Assembly (NCBI GenBank): GCA_902769875.1
Contig: CACXQV010000017.1
Span: 1 to 43,708 of the forward strand
Source of the DNA: an uncultured Bacteroidia bacterium
Lineage (GTDB): Bacteria; Bacteroidota; Bacteroidia; Bacteroidales; F082
Length of the DNA: 43,708 nt
Direction: 5' to 3'
The notes beneath the pieces are model-generated. The model was not told the origin of the DNA and did not search any database. It worked only from the letters and a program-made list of their open reading frames with translations. Each line of letters opens with the position of its first letter. Position 1 is the stretch's first letter. The position numbers were made by a program, and so were the translations under genes. Shown in pieces: positions 33,922 to 41,719 of the stretch.

Positions 33922-33929
33922 TAAATTTG
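33922..33929 (+). promoter_or_regulatory. -7 promoter box of the repeat-flanked ATPase
   Basis: TAAATTTG fits TAnnTTTG, begins 4 nt after the end of the left 96-bp repeat and lies 27 nt before the ATG. Confidence 0.5.
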
Positions 33930-33955
33930 CAGTCTGAAAACAAACCTATTCAGAG

Positions 33956-35377
33956 ATGATAACTGGCAGAAAAACAGAAAGAAACGAATTGATAAGGGCT
34001 TACGAATCCGAATATTCCGAATTTGTCGCCGTAACGGGCAGAAGGCGCGTTGGAAAAACATTCCTGATAAGAGAGACTTTCGGCTACAAATTCGCCTTCC
34101 AACATTCGGGCTTGGCCAACCAAAAAACGCAAGAGCAATTGAAGGAATTCAGGCTGTCGCTCCTCAAAAGCGGAATGAAGAAATGCCGCGTGCCTACTGA
34201 CTGGTTCGATGCTTTCTTCCTGCTTTCGGAACTGTTGGACAAAAAACGAGGCAAGAAAAAGGTGGTTTTCATCGACGAGCTGCCGTGGATGGACGCGCCG
34301 CGCTCCAACTTCGTCTCGGCCTTAGAGCACTTCTGGAACGGATATGCCTCCGCCCGAAAAGACATTCTCCTCATCATCTGCGGCTCGGCCACTTCGTGGA
34401 TTATCAACAATGTGTTTCGCAACCACGGCGGGCTTCACAATCGCGTTACACATCGCATTAATCTTCAACCGTTTACGCTCAACGAATGTGAGCAATACGC
34501 CCAAAGCCGCCATCTGCGAATGAGCCGTTTCGAACTGTTGGAATGTTATATGGTGATGGGCGGAGTGCCGTTCTATTGGTCGCTGCTCGAACAAGGGCGA
34601 AGCGTGGCGCAAAACATTGACAACCTGTTCTTTTCGCCCAAGGGAAGGCTGCATTTCGAGTATCGGGAGCTGTACGATTCCCTGTTCAAGAACCCCGAAC
34701 CTTACCTGAACGTGGTTTCCACGCTCGGCACCAAGCGAATGGGTATGACGCGCGAGGAACTGATAACGGAAGGCCACATCATTAATAACGGGCAACTGTC
34801 AAAGGTGCTTGACGACTTGGAAAACTGCGGCTTCATCCGCAAGTACAACTACCAAGGCATCAGGCGGAGCAAGGCCATCTTCCAGCTCATCGACAATTTC
34901 ACCTTGTTCTATTACAAGTTTATGCACGAAAACGAAGGCACCGACGAGGCTTTTTGGAGCGTGAACGCCAACACGCCCATCCGCAACACTTGGGAAGGAT
35001 TGGCCTTCGAGCGGGTTTGCTTCGAGCATATCAGGCAAATCAAGCAGGCCTTGGGCATCAGCGGCGTTTCCACTCGCTTGTACTCTTGGCGCGTGGAAAA
35101 AGACCCCGTTTACGGAGCTGGCGCACAGGTCGATATGGTGATTGACCGCTCCGACCAAGTGACCAACCTTTGCGAAATGAAGTTCTCGACCAAGGAATAC
35201 GCCATTGAAAAAGACGATGATGACGACCTGAGGCACAAACTCGGTCGTTTCGTCCAAGCGCAAAAGACACACAAGTCCATCCACCAAACCCTGATAACGC
35301 CTTTTGGCGTGAAAAAGAACATATATCAGTTTAGCGTCCAGAATGTGATAACGGCGGAAGATTTATTTAAAGAGTAA
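33956..35377 (+). CDS. AAA-family ATPase with DUF234 / PD-(D/E)xK-like C-terminus
   Basis: 473 residues. Walker A is GRRRVGKT (28-35), Walker B VVFIDELPW (about 103-111), and IICGSATSW is the sensor strand. A winged-helix-like middle (REELITEGHIINNGQLSKVLDDLENCGFI) leads to the DUF234 tail, in which QVDMVIDRSDQVTNLCEMKF gives D and E-x-K of a possible PD-(D/E)xK nuclease core. The family is abundant in Bacteroidales and archaea but of unknown function. The gene is bracketed by 96-bp direct repeats, and the window's left edge holds the end of a paralog. ATP-driven nucleic-acid cleavage is inference. Confidence 0.85.
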   Translation: MITGRKTERNELIRAYESEYSEFVAVTGRRRVGKTFLIRETFGYKFAFQHSGLANQKTQEQLKEFRLSLLKSGMKKCRVPTDWFDAFFLLSELLDKKRGKKKVVFIDELPWMDAPRSNFVSALEHFWNGYASARKDILLIICGSATSWIINNVFRNHGGLHNRVTHRINLQPFTLNECEQYAQSRHLRMSRFELLECYMVMGGVPFYWSLLEQGRSVAQNIDNLFFSPKGRLHFEYRELYDSLFKNPEPYLNVVSTLGTKRMGMTREELITEGHIINNGQLSKVLDDLENCGFIRKYNYQGIRRSKAIFQLIDNFTLFYYKFMHENEGTDEAFWSVNANTPIRNTWEGLAFERVCFEHIRQIKQALGISGVSTRLYSWRVEKDPVYGAGAQVDMVIDRSDQVTNLCEMKFSTKEYAIEKDDDDDLRHKLGRFVQAQKTHKSIHQTLITPFGVKKNIYQFSVQNVITAEDLFKE

Positions 35378-35403
35378 AACAGTTGCTTATCCCAATAAAT
35401 ACA

Positions 35404-35499
35404 ATGAATAAGCAATGTTTTTATAAAAACATTTTTCCGTTTATAGCCAGCTTGGAAGCATTAAAATTTATGGTTCTAAGCACGGTTTGAGCAGATTTT
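35404..35499. repeat. Right copy of the 96-bp direct repeat
   Basis: Begins 26 nt after the ATPase stop and ends 2 nt before the stop codon end of the minus-strand DNA polymerase gene. Despite base changes relative to the left copy, a hairpin is kept here (GCTTGGAA with TTCTAAGC, 7 of 8 pairs). Confidence 0.85.
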
Positions 35500-35501
35500 A
35501 A

Positions 35502-38420
35502 TCATCCCAACGCTCTATACCCCATCCTCTCCATCTTCTCCACCTGCAAAGAAGCCTGCCCGAATTCTTCCGTCACTTTGCCCAAAAGCAGATACACGCC
35601 ATCGCCTTGGAACGGCCATTGTTTCAAGGTTTGCGGGAAATGAACCGTGTCAAAGGCCTCGCCCGTGGCATCGACAAAGGTGGCGAGGGCCATCGTGTCG
35701 CCTTTGCAGGTACGCACATACTTGATTGTCACCAACTTGCCCAACATCCGATAGCGACTTCCAACGAAATTCAGCATCTGCGAAGCCATCAACTCGCCCC
35801 GAAACTTGGTTTTCAGCATATCGAACCAAGTCAAGGAGACGGGAAAACCGTACAACTCAACCTCATCGTAGGCGTTTTGCAAGGCGTTGGCCGTGAAATC
35901 TGGGAACTCAAAATGCTGGTTTTCAAGTTGGAACAAGGTTTCGGGCTGTTCCTTTTTTCCATCGCCCTTGAGGAGATGCGCCTGCCACAGCAGTTCGGCT
36001 TTGGGTTTTCGCGTGAAGTCGAACGCGCCGCCGCGAATGAGCAAAACGAGTTGCTCCAACGAAAACGGCACCCTCGAAACGAAGTCGTCCAAATCGGCGA
36101 ATGGCCCGTGAGCCTTGCGCTCGGTGATGAAACGCTCAACAAATTGTTGTTCAATACCTTGCAGATGAACAAAACCCATAAAAACCGTCCGACCGTTCAA
36201 AGTGGTAAGATATTCGCTGCGATTGACGCAAGGCAGATGGATTTTCGCGCCCATACGCCGCGCCTCGTTGAAGTAAAACCAAGTCTGGTAAAATCCACCG
36301 AAATTGTTGATCACAGCCACCTGAAACTCAAGTGGATAGTGGCTTTTCAGGTAGAGGCTTTGGTAACTTTCAACGGCATACGAGGCCGAATGTGCCTTCG
36401 AGAAGGAATATCCTGAAAACGACTCTATCTGCCGCCAAAGTTCGCTCACCAAGACATCAGGATAGCCTTTGGCCTTGCAATTGCCGAAAAATCTGTTTTT
36501 AACTTCCTCAAATTCAGTCTTGTCGCGCATCTTGTGACCCATCATTCGACGCAGCACATCGGCTTCGGCCAAATCCAAACCTGCAAAATAATGCCCGACT
36601 TTCAAAACATCCTCTTGGTAAATCATCACGCCGTATGTCTCGGCCAAAAGTTCTTTCAAAACGGGATGCTTATAATCCACAGTATCAGGATGATGGAAAC
36701 GATTGATGTATTCGCGCATCATCCCCGACTTGGCCACGCCCGGACGGATGATGGAACTGGCCGCGACCAAGGTTTTGTAGTCGCTGCAACGCAACTTGCG
36801 CAACAGTCCGCGCATCGCCGGACTTTCGATGTAAAAACAGCCGCAAGTCTCGGCCTTGAGCAGTTGGCGGCGAATCAGTTCGTCTTGTTTCAGCGCGTTA
36901 ATCTGGTGAATGTCAATGCGCAAGCCGCGACTTTGCTCCACCATTTCCACCGCGTCACGGATGTGGGCAATGCCCCGCTGGCTCAAAATGTCGATTTTCT
37001 CAAAGCCCAATTTTTCGGCGGAATACATATCGTATTGCGTGGTCGGGAAGCCTTTGGGTGGCAGGTCGAGGGCGACAAAATTGGTAATCGGCTCCTCCGT
37101 AATCAGCACGCCGCCCGCGTGGATGGAACGCTGGCGCGGAAAGTCTTTGAGCCGTTCCGAAATGGCCAGAATCTGCCGCCCGATTTCGCTCTGTCGGGCG
37201 AAAGTCTCTGGATTGCGTTCCATCTGGTCAATCTCGCCCTTGGGCAGACCGAACACCTTGCCCAACTCGCGACACAGCGAATTGCTTTGGAAAGTGACCG
37301 TCGCACCGAGCAAAGCCACGTGCTCCCGACCGTATTTCTCAAAAATGTGTTCGATGACCTTGTCGCGGTCGCGCCACGAGAAATCGAGGTCGAAGTCGGG
37401 CGGACTGCTCCGCTTGGGGTTGAGGAAACGCTCAAAGTAGAGGTCCAACTCGATCGGGTCCACATCCGTGATTTTCAAGCAATAAGCCACCACGCTATTG
37501 GCACCGCTGCCGCGCCCGACATGATAGAAGCCTTGCGACATGGCGAATTTCACAATCTCCCAGGCGATGAGGAAATAGGCGCAAAATCCCATCCGCTCGA
37601 TGATGTCCAATTCCTTCTCGATGCGGCGGTAAACGGTCTTGTTGGCTGCGCCGTAGCGGTACATCATGCCGTCGAAAGCCAGCTTACGTAGCAGTTCGCG
37701 GTCGTCGTAGACATTGCCCGTGAAGGTGCGCTTGTTTTTCACGCTATTGTCCAAGTTGATTTCGCACTCGTCCAAGATACGCTCTGCATTCTCAATCAGT
37801 TGCGGATAAAGCGCAAAAGTGGTTTTCAGCCTTTCGGCGGGCAAGAGAATCTCGTCGGGAGTGGCACAGGCGGCAGGCTCCAGGCGCGAAATCAATACGT
37901 TTTCATCGATGGCGCGCATGCATTGGTGCAATTGGAAATCGTCGGCCTCGGCAAAGGTCACGGGTTGCATGGCGACCAACTTCTCAAAGGATTCGCAGTT
38001 GTATAGTTTGGTCAGTTGGGAAAAACGCACGCCAAGAAATTCATTCTCTTTCAGCAGGTTTGGTTTTCGTTTTCCAAAGGGGTAAATCACGAAAACCTGT
38101 TTCCAATCCGGTGCGATTTCGGGGAAAGGCTGTTTGGTGAGGTTGTGCTGCGTCAAGAAGCGGTTCAGCTCTGCGAAGCCTGCGTTGTTTTTGGCTAAGG
38201 CCACATAGAGCAGTTCATTGCCGTTGCGCAACTCCACGCCCACGACAGGCCGCACACCCTTCCGCTGACATTCCACCACGAAATCGGTAGCACCCATCGT
38301 CGTGTTGATGTCAGTCAAAGGCAAAACGGCATAGCCCATCGCAGCGGCCTTCGAGACCAAGTCCGCAATCGGCATCGTGCCGTAGCACAGGCTGTTATAT
38401 GAATGGACGTTGAGTTGCAA
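35502..38420 (-). CDS. DnaE2/ImuC-like DNA polymerase III alpha subunit
   Basis: 972 residues, shorter than replicative DnaE. The C-family catalytic aspartates are present: PDFDLDFSWRDR (two Asp) and LGFEKIDILSQRG (third Asp). The FSGYSFSKAHSASYAVESYQ block is the helix-hairpin-helix region. In the N-terminal PHP domain the usual TDH is TDI (LPLTDINTTMGA), so the metal site looks degenerate and proofreading there is unlikely. The C-terminus lacks the clamp-loader-binding tail of the main polymerase. Together with the Y-family gene 46 nt upstream it forms the error-prone synthesis part of an SOS mutasome. Confidence 0.9.
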   Translation of the reverse strand: MQLNVHSYNSLCYGTMPIADLVSKAAAMGYAVLPLTDINTTMGATDFVVECQRKGVRPVVGVELRNGNELLYVALAKNNAGFAELNRFLTQHNLTKQPFPEIAPDWKQVFVIYPFGKRKPNLLKENEFLGVRFSQLTKLYNCESFEKLVAMQPVTFAEADDFQLHQCMRAIDENVLISRLEPAACATPDEILLPAERLKTTFALYPQLIENAERILDECEINLDNSVKNKRTFTGNVYDDRELLRKLAFDGMMYRYGAANKTVYRRIEKELDIIERMGFCAYFLIAWEIVKFAMSQGFYHVGRGSGANSVVAYCLKITDVDPIELDLYFERFLNPKRSSPPDFDLDFSWRDRDKVIEHIFEKYGREHVALLGATVTFQSNSLCRELGKVFGLPKGEIDQMERNPETFARQSEIGRQILAISERLKDFPRQRSIHAGGVLITEEPITNFVALDLPPKGFPTTQYDMYSAEKLGFEKIDILSQRGIAHIRDAVEMVEQSRGLRIDIHQINALKQDELIRRQLLKAETCGCFYIESPAMRGLLRKLRCSDYKTLVAASSIIRPGVAKSGMMREYINRFHHPDTVDYKHPVLKELLAETYGVMIYQEDVLKVGHYFAGLDLAEADVLRRMMGHKMRDKTEFEEVKNRFFGNCKAKGYPDVLVSELWRQIESFSGYSFSKAHSASYAVESYQSLYLKSHYPLEFQVAVINNFGGFYQTWFYFNEARRMGAKIHLPCVNRSEYLTTLNGRTVFMGFVHLQGIEQQFVERFITERKAHGPFADLDDFVSRVPFSLEQLVLLIRGGAFDFTRKPKAELLWQAHLLKGDGKKEQPETLFQLENQHFEFPDFTANALQNAYDEVELYGFPVSLTWFDMLKTKFRGELMASQMLNFVGSRYRMLGKLVTIKYVRTCKGDTMALATFVDATGEAFDTVHFPQTLKQWPFQGDGVYLLLGKVTEEFGQASLQVEKMERMGYRALG

Positions 38421-38426
38421 ATTAAC

Positions 38427-38454
38427 AATTGAGAATTGATAATTGAGAATTGAT
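38427..38454. repeat. Two tandem 14-bp repeats between the polymerase genes
   Basis: AATTGAGAATTGAT occurs twice without a change in the 46-nt gap, followed by a partial third unit. Similar AATTGAGAATTG runs are common short repeats in Bacteroidetes spacers. Confidence 0.85.
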
Positions 38455-38466
38455 AATTATTGGAGA

Positions 38467-39606
38467 TCACCCCGCCGCCATGTGTATGATTTGTTCCCCA
38501 AACCTCATTTTGATCTTATCCATCGCGGCATAGAGGCTTGTCAGTTCGGCATTGTCGTCAAACAAGGCCAGTTGCGGCGCACCGCTGACCAATTCGCTGA
38601 AGCGCACACCGACGAGCCGAATCATCATCCTACGGTTGTAGAGGCGGTCGAAGATGCCGTTCACCGTTTCGCGCAACACATGGTCGAAGGCGGTGTAAGG
38701 GATGCGCTGCTGCATGTCGTGCGTGTCGAAGTTGGAGTAACGAATTTTCACCGACACGCAGCCCGTCAGCTTGCCTTGCGAGCGCAGGTCGAAGCCGAGG
38801 CTCTCCACCATCCGTGCAAAGCATTGTTTGATGGTCGTCACGTCGATGGTGTCTTGTTCAAACGTCCTTTCCTTGCTGATGGACTTCCGCTCCTGATAGG
38901 GACACACGGGCGTGCTGTCTTGTCCGTTGGCCTTCTTCCAGATGTCGAGGCCATGCTTGCCCATGGCGCGTTCCATCGCGAGCGGCGGCAGCCGACGCAA
39001 GGTGCCGATTTTCTCCACGCCCATCGAGCGGAGCAAAGCGTAGGTCTTCTCGCCCACCATCGGGATTTTTTGCACCGACAGCGGGTCGAGGAACGTATTA
39101 ATATAAGGTGTAGGCACTTGCAACTCACCATTGGGCTTGGCTTGCCCCGTGGCAATCTTCGCGACGGTCTTGTTTTCCGACAGCCCGAACGAAATTGGCA
39201 GCCCTGATTCCTTGATGATGCGCTGCCGCAGCTCGTGCGACCACAGCTGGCAGTCGTGGAAGCGGTCCATGCCCGTGAGGTCGAGATAGTGTTCGTCAAT
39301 CGACATCTTCTCGTAAACGGGCGCACTATCGGCAATGATGTCGGTCACGAGGCGCGAATAGCGGCTATAGAGTTCCATGTCGCCACGGATGAAGACGGCC
39401 TGCGAGCACAGCTGTCGCGCCATCCGCATGGGCATGGCCGAATGTACACCAAACTTTCTTGCCTCATAACTACAAGTCGACACCACTCCCCTATCCGACA
39501 TGCCTCCCACGATGACGGGCTTGCCCTCCAGCGAAGGGTTCACCAGCCGTTCCACCGACACGAAAAACGTGTCCAAATCCAAATGCAAAATCGTCCTTTC
39601 CATCAT
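38467..39606 (-). CDS. Y-family DNA polymerase (DinB/Pol IV type)
   Basis: 379 residues. The first metal-binding Asp10 lies in LDLDTFFVSVE, and Asp104-Glu105 in MSIDEHYLDLTG complete the catalytic site, so it should be active, unlike typical ImuB. The helix-hairpin-helix region (IPMVGEKTYALLRSMGVEKIGTL) and little-finger domain follow. QLALFDD near the C-terminus is a good beta-clamp-binding motif. It should carry out translesion synthesis. It is divergent from the S24 repressor and precedes the DnaE2-like gene in the same operon. Confidence 0.92.
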   Translation of the reverse strand: MMERTILHLDLDTFFVSVERLVNPSLEGKPVIVGGMSDRGVVSTCSYEARKFGVHSAMPMRMARQLCSQAVFIRGDMELYSRYSRLVTDIIADSAPVYEKMSIDEHYLDLTGMDRFHDCQLWSHELRQRIIKESGLPISFGLSENKTVAKIATGQAKPNGELQVPTPYINTFLDPLSVQKIPMVGEKTYALLRSMGVEKIGTLRRLPPLAMERAMGKHGLDIWKKANGQDSTPVCPYQERKSISKERTFEQDTIDVTTIKQCFARMVESLGFDLRSQGKLTGCVSVKIRYSNFDTHDMQQRIPYTAFDHVLRETVNGIFDRLYNRRMMIRLVGVRFSELVSGAPQLALFDDNAELTSLYAAMDKIKMRFGEQIIHMAAG

Positions 39607-39633
39607 TTTTCCTCCTTTTTTTTGCCCAAAATA

Positions 39634-39663
39634 CTTGCATGTTCCAAAAAAGTTGTACTTTTG
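39634..39663 (+). promoter_or_regulatory. Promoter and dyad operator of the S24 repressor
   Basis: CTTG (39634-39637), an 18-nt spacer and TACTTTTG (39656-39663) form a promoter. A perfect dyad AAAAGT-TGT-ACTTTT at 39648-39662 overlaps its -7 box and is a candidate operator. Two copies of TTTAATCAAAT (39671-39681, 39695-39705) lie between it and the ATG. Confidence 0.5.
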
Positions 39664-39712
39664 ACGAGTTTTTAATCAAATATTTCGCCGTAAATTTAAT
39701 CAAATTATCAAT

Positions 39713-40522
39713 ATGTACTTCAATTCGAACATAAAATTTTTGCGCAAGCACAGGAACCGCACCCAAGACGACGTGGCTTTTGCCCTGCAAATGAAACGTT
39801 CCACGCTGAGCGGCTACGAAAACGGCGTCTCCGAACCCAACCTTGACGCCTTGGTCGCCTTCTCCAAGTATTTCGGCATCGCCATCGACACTTTGGTGAA
39901 AGTCGACTTGAGTACCATCAGCCCGAGCCAGCTCTTGCAACTGGAGCGCGGCTACGACGTTCACCTAAAAGGCAGCAACTTGCGTGTGTTGGCCACCACC
40001 GTCAACAACGACAACGACGAGAACATCGAACTCGTCAACGAGAAAGCCAAGGCAGGCTATGCCACGGGCTTCGCCGACCCTGAATATATTAAGGTGTTGC
40101 CGACCTTCACCATGCCCTTCCTCTCGCACGACCGCAAGTACCGCACCTTCCAAATCAGCGGCGACTCGATGCTCCCCATCCCCGACGGCTCCTACGTCAC
40201 CGGCGAATATGTCGTCGACTGGACCTACATCCGCAGCGGCCAGCCCTACATCGTGCTCACGCAGGACGATGGCATCGTCTTCAAGATCGTGGACAACAAA
40301 ATCGAGCATGAAGGCAAACTCACGCTCAGCTCGCTGAATCCGCTCTACCATCCCTACGACCTGCCCGCCGCCGACATCAAGGAGGTGTGGAAATTTGTGC
40401 ATTACATCAGTGCGGAAATGCCACAACAGCGCGAGAACCACTTCCGCGAGGAAGAGCTGATGCGAACTGTGCAGGAACTGAAAAAACAGGTGGAGGAAAT
40501 CCAACTGCGGTTGAATATCTGA
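39713..40522 (+). CDS. XRE-HTH / S24 peptidase repressor (LexA/UmuD-like)
   Basis: 269 residues. Residues 5-62 form an XRE-type helix-turn-helix (NRTQDDVAFALQMKRSTLSGYENG). The S24 domain has Ser152 in SGDSMLPI and Lys191 in GIVFKIV as catalytic dyad, and Ala114-Gly115 in KAKAGYATGF is the likely self-cleavage site. The last ~25 residues form a coiled-coil-like helix. By analogy with LexA and phage repressors it would cleave itself upon RecA activation and free the divergent polymerase operon; that control is inferred from position and motifs. Confidence 0.88.
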   Translation: MYFNSNIKFLRKHRNRTQDDVAFALQMKRSTLSGYENGVSEPNLDALVAFSKYFGIAIDTLVKVDLSTISPSQLLQLERGYDVHLKGSNLRVLATTVNNDNDENIELVNEKAKAGYATGFADPEYIKVLPTFTMPFLSHDRKYRTFQISGDSMLPIPDGSYVTGEYVVDWTYIRSGQPYIVLTQDDGIVFKIVDNKIEHEGKLTLSSLNPLYHPYDLPAADIKEVWKFVHYISAEMPQQRENHFREEELMRTVQELKKQVEEIQLRLNI

Positions 40523-40603
40523 ACACCCCTACATCATTAGGCACAATTTTTGTGGTAAATATACGTTATGTAATAAAGACAACAACCCAAAAATCATTTT
40601 ATC

Positions 40604-41581
40604 ATGAAGAAAGTGTTTTTAAGTTTGATGCTCTTCTGTGGCTTGGCCCTGATCAGCACCAGTTGCAACAAGAACAACAACAGCAATGTGACACCCGAAG
40701 TGCAATCCGGCGAGATGAGTGTCGGCAACAACACCTTCAACATCGTCACAGCAAAAGCCGTGAAGTACGGACAAAAGAACGCCATCGTCCTCGCTAACAA
40801 GGAGATGACCGCCGCCGACAACGAAGGCATCGCCATCATCTTCAACGGCGACATCGTCACTGGCACCTACACGATGGGCAACAACTCGAAAGACCCCGTC
40901 CCCACCGTGGTCGGATTCCACGAGTTCAACCTCGGTGAGCTGCCCTTCATTATGGGCGCCGACACCGTGTTTTATGGCGACACCTACTATTGGATGAACG
41001 GCTTGCTGTCGGTCACCGAAAACAATGGCACCTACACGGTCGTCTTGTCACAAAGCATGGGCACCAATGCCAATGGGCAAAACGTCAACTTGGCGCTTAA
41101 TTTCAACGGCACCTTGCCGCCCTACACCTTTGACGCCGACAACAAATTCAAGATTGGCGATAGGGAAAGCCACATCGGACTGGCAGGCGTCACCACTATC
41201 AGCGGAATGGGCATCCTCGGTGACGGTGTGAAATCCATGCTTTTCATGTCGGCCGACCGCAAGCGTTTCTACATCGTCAGTTACTTGGGCGGACAACTTG
41301 TCGACGGCGAGTACAACCTCGGTTACATCGGCACGCCGTGGGTACCCAGATTCCCTTGCGTCCACGTGGCTCTCGACAGCGACTTCTGGACCTTCCAGCC
41401 TCAGACGGGCTACATCGCCAAAGAAGGCACCTTGAAGGTCGTCACCAACGACGATGGCACCAAGACCGTCACGATGGAAGACCTCAAGCTGAAGAACGTC
41501 GAACACGACAGTGAGTTTTTATGGCCCCTCCTCGACGGATGGCTGCAGTATCACGGCTATATGTATGAGTTGAGTCTGTAG
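40604..41581 (+). CDS. Uncharacterised lipoprotein
   Basis: 325 residues. The signal peptide ends in a lipobox at Cys21 (LISTSCNK) followed by an Asn-rich linker. The mature part is predicted beta-rich (VGNNTFNIVTAKAV, GTYTVVLSQSMG, GKNVNLALNFNGTLP-like stretches) and has no family I can name. It is probably surface or periplasm-facing in the outer membrane. It stands alone between the S24 repressor and MutS2, with its own terminator. Confidence 0.75.
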   Translation: MKKVFLSLMLFCGLALISTSCNKNNNSNVTPEVQSGEMSVGNNTFNIVTAKAVKYGQKNAIVLANKEMTAADNEGIAIIFNGDIVTGTYTMGNNSKDPVPTVVGFHEFNLGELPFIMGADTVFYGDTYYWMNGLLSVTENNGTYTVVLSQSMGTNANGQNVNLALNFNGTLPPYTFDADNKFKIGDRESHIGLAGVTTISGMGILGDGVKSMLFMSADRKRFYIVSYLGGQLVDGEYNLGYIGTPWVPRFPCVHVALDSDFWTFQPQTGYIAKEGTLKVVTNDDGTKTVTMEDLKLKNVEHDSEFLWPLLDGWLQYHGYMYELSL

Positions 41582-41589
41582 ATTTCTTC

Positions 41590-41649
41590 GGATTTTATCG
41601 GCATGTCATACCGAGCCTTTGGGCGAGCGTATCTATGCCGATAAAATCC
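41590..41649. repeat. 15-bp perfect inverted repeat after the lipoprotein gene
   Basis: GGATTTTATCGGCAT (41590-41604) and its exact complement (41635-41649) are separated by a 30-nt loop. No T-run follows, so it is not a standard terminator; a proper terminator stands 23 nt further on. Confidence 0.85.
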
Positions 41650-41671
41650 TCGAAATGACATATCAAATATC

Positions 41672-41701
41672 AGTCCGGATGCATGCATTCGGACTTTTTT
41701 T
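41672..41701 (+). terminator. Intrinsic terminator of the lipoprotein gene
   Basis: AGTCCG (41672-41677) pairs with CGGACT (41690-41695), the stem continuing inward by about four more pairs, followed by seven T. Confidence 0.85.
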
Positions 41702-41704
41702 GTG

Positions 41705-41712
41705 TATTTTTG
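41705..41712 (+). promoter_or_regulatory. -7 promoter box of mutS2
   Basis: TATTTTTG, 8 nt before the ATG at 41720; the mRNA would have almost no leader if this box is used. Confidence 0.45.
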
Positions 41713-41719
41713 CCGCTCG

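Noticed and set aside
33823-35499. Ordinary insertion sequence
   Set aside because: The repeats are direct, not inverted, and the only gene is an AAA/DUF234 ATPase with no transposase motif.
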